Assembly: GCF_045223415.1 (NCBI RefSeq)
Contig: NZ_JBEQZJ010000043.1
Coordinates: 1 to 33,101 of the forward strand
Origin: Hoskinsella mucinilytica
GTDB taxonomy: Bacteria; Bacillota_I; Bacilli_A; Erysipelotrichales; Erysipelotrichaceae
DNA length: 33,101 nt
Direction: 5' to 3'
The translations under genes and the position numbers were made by a program. The notes beneath the pieces were generated by a model, which saw only the letters and a program-made list of their open reading frames with translations, was not told where the DNA came from and did no database searches. This document shows, piece after piece, positions 30,521 through 33,101 of this stretch (within the stretch, counting starts at the first letter, position 1; every line of letters starts with the position of its first letter).

Positions 30521-31954
30521 ATGCCTGAAGCAATTACAACTCAGCGTATATACGAAAAGATGTATATTGACATCGCTTGTGGAAAATATCAAAATCAAGA
30601 GGATCTCCCCTCAATTTCAAATCTATGTGAGCATTTTTCTGTCGGTAGAAATACGATGCGTAGTGTATTAAGAAAATTAGAAGAAGATGGCTTTATCAAG
30701 CAAGAAAAGGGCAGAAATGCATGGGTGATATTCGATAGTCGTGATCCGAAGTATTTTCGTATATTCCAGGAGGCAATGTATGGACGTTTTCCTGCGCTGA
30801 TTGAGATCTTTCAAGTAATGGAAGATATCATGCCCGAATTAATTGAGGAAGCATTACGTAATGCCACCGCAGAAAATATCGAAGAAATCAAAAGAAGGAT
30901 ACAAAGGCTAAAAACAGATACCTTGGCCTCTAGTTATGAATTACTTGATATATTGATGTCTATTTATTTATATGCGTTCTCGTTATTGGATAATCAGCAT
31001 GTGATCCATTTGTTTACAGAAATGATGGAATTTGTGACCATTATTGCGCCAAAAGAAACGCTACGTTCAAGTGAAGTGAAGCGTACCGTTCATTTTCTAG
31101 GACAAATGATGTCTACCATCATGGAATTCGTCTTGCGCCATGAAGCAAAGATGATGAAAAAAGCTGTAAAGATCATGATACGTTCTATCTCAAAACAAGT
31201 ACAAAGATATATAAGAAATCATGTAGATGATCAAATAGAATTTCATCCAATACCTTTTCGTTGGATGTATCATCCAGATTATCTTTATCAACATATTGTT
31301 ATAGATATCTTAAATGACATTAATTTGGGTAAATATGAAGAGAAGAAGGATCTTCCTACTTTTGAACAGTTAGCTGAGCAATATCATGTCAGTGTTCGTA
31401 CATCTAGAAAGGCAATCGACGTATTAAACCGTTACCATGTTGTCCATACAGTGAATGGGGTAGGAAGCTTTATCTGTGTGGATGATAAGGATAAGTTGGA
31501 AATATGCAGAAATGACGAAATATTATCTCATGTGAAGGATTATTGTGAAGTGTTACAACTGTTACGTTTATGTATCAGAGGAATCGGTGTCCATTATATG
31601 CAACAATGGAACAAAGATCAAGTTGAAGATCTCATATTATCTATGAATGAAGGCATCACGCCAAATTTGACACCGTTGATGAAATGTATGTTTACACAAA
31701 ATAGTTGTCTTACCTCTATTTACCAAGAGGCGGTAAAGGATTTTTCATGGCATGTTTATGTACAAAGTATTTATCCAATGAACAAAGATATCTATGACTT
31801 TATCGAAGCTTTTCAATTATTAGAAGAAGAGTTAAGAGGCAGAAAATGGTCAAAAGCAGCGCAACAAATCGATGAAATCATGGGTCAAATATGTAAATAT
31901 ACCAATGAGGTATATTTATATATGAAGCATCAGTCTACCAATGAAAGCATGTGA
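30521..31954 (+). CDS. transcriptional regulator with two GntR-type winged-helix domains
   Basis: The 477-aa protein contains two GntR-like DNA-binding domains in one chain. The first spans residues about 7-72 (YIDIACGKYQ, LPSISNLCEHFSVGRNTMR, LEEDGFIKQEKGRNAWVI). The second spans about 253-320 (VIDILNDINLGKYE, LPTFEQLAEQYHVSVRTSR, LNRYHVVHTVNGVGSFI). Each is followed by a helical region of about 150-180 residues, so the protein looks like an internal duplication of a GntR regulator with an all-helical effector domain. Ordinary GntR proteins are half this size and dimerise. A covalent pseudo-dimer is the simple inference. AAGGGG precedes the ATG. The downstream SGNH-hydrolase promoter region carries a palindrome that may be a target. 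Confidence 0.85.
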   Translation: MPEAITTQRIYEKMYIDIACGKYQNQEDLPSISNLCEHFSVGRNTMRSVLRKLEEDGFIKQEKGRNAWVIFDSRDPKYFRIFQEAMYGRFPALIEIFQVMEDIMPELIEEALRNATAENIEEIKRRIQRLKTDTLASSYELLDILMSIYLYAFSLLDNQHVIHLFTEMMEFVTIIAPKETLRSSEVKRTVHFLGQMMSTIMEFVLRHEAKMMKKAVKIMIRSISKQVQRYIRNHVDDQIEFHPIPFRWMYHPDYLYQHIVIDILNDINLGKYEEKKDLPTFEQLAEQYHVSVRTSRKAIDVLNRYHVVHTVNGVGSFICVDDKDKLEICRNDEILSHVKDYCEVLQLLRLCIRGIGVHYMQQWNKDQVEDLILSMNEGITPNLTPLMKCMFTQNSCLTSIYQEAVKDFSWHVYVQSIYPMNKDIYDFIEAFQLLEEELRGRKWSKAAQQIDEIMGQICKYTNEVYLYMKHQSTNESM

Positions 31955-31963
31955 AAATTATTT

Positions 31964-31995
31964 GAATATTGCGATTATTTTTATGAATATAGCGA
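31964..31995 (+). repeat. direct repeat GAATATxGCGA with 21-bp period
   Basis: GAATATTGCGA (31964-31974) recurs as GAATATAGCGA (31985-31995), a start-to-start spacing of 21 bp or two helical turns. It lies between the two-GntR gene and the SGNH-hydrolase promoter, and could be a tandem protein-binding site. Confidence 0.4.
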
Positions 31996-32053
31996 AAAAT
32001 ATGAATTATTTTTGTAAAAACACCTAAATTCAGCTATAGTAGGACTTTTTTTG

Positions 32054-32082
32054 TTGTAAAAATAGTTGGCTCGTCATATAAT
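32054..32082 (+). promoter_or_regulatory. sigma-A-type promoter of the SGNH hydrolase gene
   Basis: TTGTAA (32054-32059) and TATAAT (32077-32082) are separated by exactly 17 bp, with the start about 60 nt before the coding region. Confidence 0.75.
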
Positions 32083-32095
32083 ATTATTACAGACA

Positions 32096-32111
32096 TGTAC
32101 CATGTGGTACA
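32096..32111 (+). promoter_or_regulatory. perfect 16-bp palindrome, putative operator
   Basis: TGTACCATGTGGTACA is a perfect palindrome apart from the two central bases. It lies just downstream of the predicted transcription start of the SGNH hydrolase gene, in a position suited to repression. The upstream two-GntR protein is a candidate binder. Confidence 0.55.
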
Positions 32112-32148
32112 AGGATAAACAGACGAGATTTTGGAGAGGGTGCTTTGA

Positions 32149-32775
32149 ATGGATATTAAGGAATATGAAAGGCTGAGAAAAGAAAAATCCTACAAGCGTG
32201 TGATTCGTGAGGAAAAAAAGGGAAAAGAGATTTATCAAATGCTTCCCTATTATGAGAATTGCGTATTGTTAGGAGATTCTATTGCGGAATCTATTTTAGA
32301 CTTTCGATTGTTAAGAAAAAATAATGTGATCGCAAAGCGTGGTAGATGTATCGATATGATTGATGAAGATATAGAAAAAGTTTTTGTACTAGAGCCTAAG
32401 ATTATTTATATGGAATTTGGAAAAAATGATATCTTGCATTTTCAAGGAAAGGTAGAGCCGTTTATTGAAATTTATGCTGAAAAAATCCAAAGAATCAGGC
32501 AAACATTACCACATACATGTATTTATATAAATTCTATCATACCAATGCGTCAGGATGTCATGGATCGTCTTGGGGGTAGAAAGGTTCTAGATGCATTCAA
32601 TGAAGGCTTGATGAATATGTGTGAAAAATATCATTTAACTTTCATCAATAATGAAATCTTAATGTCATGGAAAGATGATGTATTTGAATTTGATGGGGTA
32701 CATCCAAAATATCCTTACTATACCATGTGGATGAAGCATATGGCGAGCACTGCAGGTGTTTATTCAGAAACTTGA
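32149..32775 (+). CDS. SGNH/GDSL-family hydrolase, cytoplasmic
   Basis: The 208-aa protein carries the four blocks of the SGNH hydrolase fold: block I VLLGDSIAE (nucleophile Ser), block II Gly in KRGRC, block III FGKND (Asn) and block V DGVHP (Asp and His). Family members are esterases, lipases or acetyl-transferring/removing enzymes acting on lipids or carbohydrates; the substrate is not readable. There is no signal peptide or membrane segment, so a cytoplasmic location is likely. The N-terminus is charged (MDIKEYERLRKEKSYKRVIR). GGAGAGGGTG lies at good distance from the ATG. It is monocistronic, with its own promoter, a leader palindrome and a terminator. Confidence 0.87.
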   Translation: MDIKEYERLRKEKSYKRVIREEKKGKEIYQMLPYYENCVLLGDSIAESILDFRLLRKNNVIAKRGRCIDMIDEDIEKVFVLEPKIIYMEFGKNDILHFQGKVEPFIEIYAEKIQRIRQTLPHTCIYINSIIPMRQDVMDRLGGRKVLDAFNEGLMNMCEKYHLTFINNEILMSWKDDVFEFDGVHPKYPYYTMWMKHMASTAGVYSET

Positions 32776-33101
32776 GTAACGATTCATGTTTGAATCGTTT
32801 TTTTCATTTGAAAGTTCTTCTAACAGTAAACCTAAAGAAAAAAGCTGAAAAGTTATCTGAGATGAACATTTTAGCTTAGAAGACATTATAAAAGTTGATA
32901 ATTGAAAAGGTAAATCTTCAGGATCAAATCCTGATCCCCATTGTTCAACTTTCATTTCTTTATTATGCCAAATCATTACATCATGGCATTTTGGACATTC
33001 AAGCAGTATTTCGTATTTCTTTGTTTTGCGATGATAGGTAGCCGATTCGTCTGCGATTTCTTCTTCTGCTCATTCTTCATACTTACACCTTTTGCATTTC
33101 A
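32764..33101 (-). pseudogene. zinc-ribbon-like gene remnant interrupted by an in-frame TGA, cut by the window edge
   Basis: Reading the minus strand from the right edge gives (M)KCKRCKYEE, then TGA at 33070-33072. The same frame continues AEEEIADESATYHRKTKKYE, ILLECPKCHDVMIW, and on to GFDPEDLPFQL. The two CxxC pairs (CKRC and CPKC) suggest a small zinc-ribbon protein, and the sequence on both sides of the TGA reads as one protein. The base missing at the edge would complete an ATG. The last 35 codons or so run through the SGNH gene's terminator and may not be native. A restart at ATG 32976 would give 70 residues but has no clear ribosome site. The best call is a gene broken by a nonsense mutation, with TGG (Trp) a likely ancestor codon. 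Confidence 0.5.
32778..32803 (+). terminator. terminator after the SGNH hydrolase gene
   Basis: A perfect 9-bp stem (AACGATTCA / TGAATCGTT, loop TGTT) is followed by a T-run. Confidence 0.88.

Noticed and set aside
32764..32976. Independent 70-aa gene on the minus strand at the right edge
   Set aside because: It is in frame with the upstream zinc-ribbon sequence, lacks its own ribosome site and runs through the SGNH terminator; treated as part of a broken gene.
33070..33072. TGA read as tryptophan or selenocysteine
   Set aside because: Neighbouring genes end with TGA normally, and no selenocysteine-insertion-like hairpin was recognised after it; a nonsense mutation is simpler.
1..33101. CRISPR array, prophage, rRNA or tRNA genes
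   Set aside because: No regularly spaced repeats, phage structural genes, integrase or RNA gene signatures were found on either strand.

Overview
The window looks like chromosome from a low-GC Firmicute, most likely a gut Erysipelotrichia (inferred from gene content and AT-rich codon use; no rRNA or other marker gene is present to settle it). Genes are tightly packed, with strong AGGAGG-type ribosome binding sites, ATGA start/stop overlaps and intrinsic terminators. I see no rRNA, tRNA, CRISPR array, prophage or transposase gene.

1-7.9 kb is mostly housekeeping: a Bcp peroxiredoxin (minus), a Cof-type HAD phosphatase, a LacI-type regulator with an unusual lysine-rich linker, and a Nudix hydrolase. 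The Nudix gene is enclosed by a pair of about 40-bp imperfect inverted repeats that fill the whole gap between two convergent genes, like a small non-autonomous mobile cassette. A choline-kinase-like phosphotransferase (minus) follows. Then comes a four-gene overlapping operon: B12-binding/radical SAM protein, RdgB, TrmL and a small membrane protein.

7.9-16.9 kb holds a DUF3892 protein, a CNNM/CorC-type CBS membrane protein, a RidA protein with an added Cys/Gly-rich tail, a ComK-family competence regulator behind a structured leader, RmuC, an asparagine synthetase homologue lacking the catalytic N-terminal cysteine, a YitT-family membrane protein, and a MacB/FtsX-type ABC transporter pair.

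17-29.2 kb is the most distinctive part, a cyclic-di-GMP and chemotaxis-type signalling island. It contains an orphan solute-binding lipoprotein coupled to a membrane phosphodiesterase (degenerate GGDEF, intact EAL). A cysteine desulfidase comes next. A c-di-GMP-I riboswitch with a terminator platform then precedes a membrane diguanylate cyclase that carries two periplasmic-binding-protein-like sensor domains. The island ends with a CheB-CheR-PAS fusion and a PAS-GGDEF-HD-GYP protein. Together these could make, sense and destroy c-di-GMP, and the riboswitch is predicted to give negative feedback on synthesis.

29.2-33.1 kb has a DsrE-like protein and a Crp/Fnr regulator (both minus), a regulator with two separate GntR-type winged helices in one chain, an SGNH hydrolase preceded by a perfect 16-bp palindrome, and at the right edge the remains of a zinc-ribbon-like gene (minus) interrupted by a TGA codon.
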